From assembly GCA_025642065.1 (NCBI GenBank), contig JAODUP010000031.1, positions 693,501-757,500 on the forward strand: a DNA stretch of 64,000 nt, given 5' to 3'. This DNA is from Paralvinella palmiformis (lineage: Eukaryota; Annelida; Polychaeta; Terebellida; Alvinellidae). Below are positions 62,891 through 64,000 of the stretch, piece after piece; position 1 is the first letter of the stretch; every line of letters starts with the position of its first letter. The notes below the pieces were generated by a model. The model did not search any database, was not told the DNA's origin, and saw only the letters and a program-made list of their open reading frames with translations. A program made the translations under genes and the position numbers.

Positions 62891-64000
62891 CTACATCCGA
62901 GCCTCAGAGGTCTGACCCATTGACATAAGGACGTGACCAGCATTGAGAACTACCAAAAACGGCTTGTCCCAGATACCAAGAGCCAAACAACTTGATACCA
63001 ATATGTACTGACTCCTAGTCGTCCACTCTCTGGCCGTATCATTATTGGCCCAGTTTATATCACTAACAATTATGTTTAGCTCGATTGAAGCAGGGACCAG
63101 ATAAATGGACCCATTATGAATATATCACAACAGAAAAAAACAACTATACAAGGTAGAAAGAATGGGTGGAGGGGGGATGGAGTGCGGTGGAAGGAGAGGC
63201 TCTGTGTAATAATCTCTAACAATAAATCATATTATCATTGTTAATATAATAATATATGTCGGATATTGCGTCTTATAGCGCATAATGGCTCGGTAATGTG
63301 CTGTATTAAAACCAGTCCTTTTTAGTTAATGGAAACGGTCTATTAAGGAATGTGGGTTGTGTGTATGCACGCGCGCGTGAGTGCATGTATATGACATAGA
63401 GAGAGGTATTACGACAGTGACCCGCCACCGCAGTGAATTCTTTCACGCCATTAGCCCTTCCCATCTCCTACACAACAAAACATCCTATCCCTCCCCCCTA
63501 AGAACTTTTTCTCGTATCTTTCCATAACACAAGTTGCATCAAAACTGTGAGATCCCCCCCCCCCTCCTTCCGCATCACTGTAATAGTACATCCCCACAAT
63601 AAATAATAAAACACCAAATAATTTCACCATTACACAAAACCCTTTTTGCCCTCCCATTATAATACTAACCTACAGTTCTATACCACCCTATAGCCACATT
63701 TACATATCACATCCTTTCAATCCCGACACACTATCAGCATATCCTTCTATCTCCCGTCTCTGGACATTAAATCCCGTCAAGGTCTTACATACGAAATATC
63801 TATCGCGTTGTTAACTCCCCCCCCCCCCCTCCCCATTCAATCTCTCACTTAATGGACACCATATCTTCGACGTCTCAAACCATTAAAACTCATCTGGATC
63901 ACGTCGGACCAAATTCTTCGATGTCTCAGCCACACACACAAATATTCTAGTCCCAATAATAATAATAATCCTATCAAATCCTATTTTGTCCTGTTCTTCG

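Larger units (their letters stand above)
59065..64000. other. upstream flank, distal part
   Basis: No gene recognised. The stretch holds a 20-bp minisatellite (61.0-61.3 kb), a long (AT)n tract (61.5 kb), (TTG)n and (ATG)n at 61.98-62.03 kb, a (CA)n tract at 62.49-62.53 kb, and paired (GA)n and (TC)n tracts at 62.84-62.89 kb that could form a hairpin. Confidence 0.5.

Overview
This window is eukaryotic nuclear DNA from an animal. It is AT-rich, intron-dominated and crowded with microsatellites, minisatellites, tRNA-headed SINEs and broken non-LTR retrotransposons; no operon-like or prokaryotic gene organisation is present. One host gene can be reconstructed with confidence: a SNAP-25 (synaptosome-associated protein 25) orthologue on the minus strand, running from a start codon at 46874 down to a stop codon at 14710. 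Its linker motif [10 protein letters not shown] and the wording of the SN2 helix read like a protostome, lophotrochozoan protein. A mollusc is my best guess, but the sequence does not prove it.

Gene layout in transcript order (minus strand): exon 1 46767-46874, exon 2 37135-37176, exon 3a 31185-31233, exon 3b 29247-29295, exon 4 19351-19468, exon 5 18912-19046, exon 6 18074-18218, exon 7 14710-14778. All junctions are GT/AG and the phases are consistent. Using one of 3a or 3b gives a 666-nt reading frame and a 221-residue protein with both SNARE helices and a cysteine-bearing linker. Introns fill most of the remainder, up to about 9.8 kb each.

The main discovery is that exons 3a and 3b are two alternative 49-nt exons with identical phases, so only one can be used without breaking the frame. 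Both keep the residues that form SNARE layers -4 to 0 (S, G, T, L, Q) and differ almost entirely on the helix surface. This suggests a mutually exclusive switch in the first Qb-SNARE helix. The well-known vertebrate SNAP25 switch duplicates the next exon (118 nt), which is single-copy here. A further open segment with a strong splice acceptor (25199-25440) lies in the following intron, in a phase that could join exon 3; it may be an alternative terminal exon or part of a nested gene.

Region by region: 1-14.7 kb is the gene's downstream flank, with an inverted pair of 24-bp minisatellites, a very homogeneous 16-copy 50-bp satellite (9.6-10.4 kb), SINEs and a LINE tail. 14.7-46.9 kb is SNAP-25 and its introns, including a degenerate LINE with an internal four-fold duplication (26.8-29.1 kb) and a large palindrome (21.3 kb). 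46.9-64 kb is the upstream flank, holding a LINE fragment (53.1-53.8 kb), a roughly 1.3-kb minisatellite with an inverted outlier (57.2-59.1 kb) and a 20-bp minisatellite (61.0-61.3 kb). No second complete host gene was recognised.
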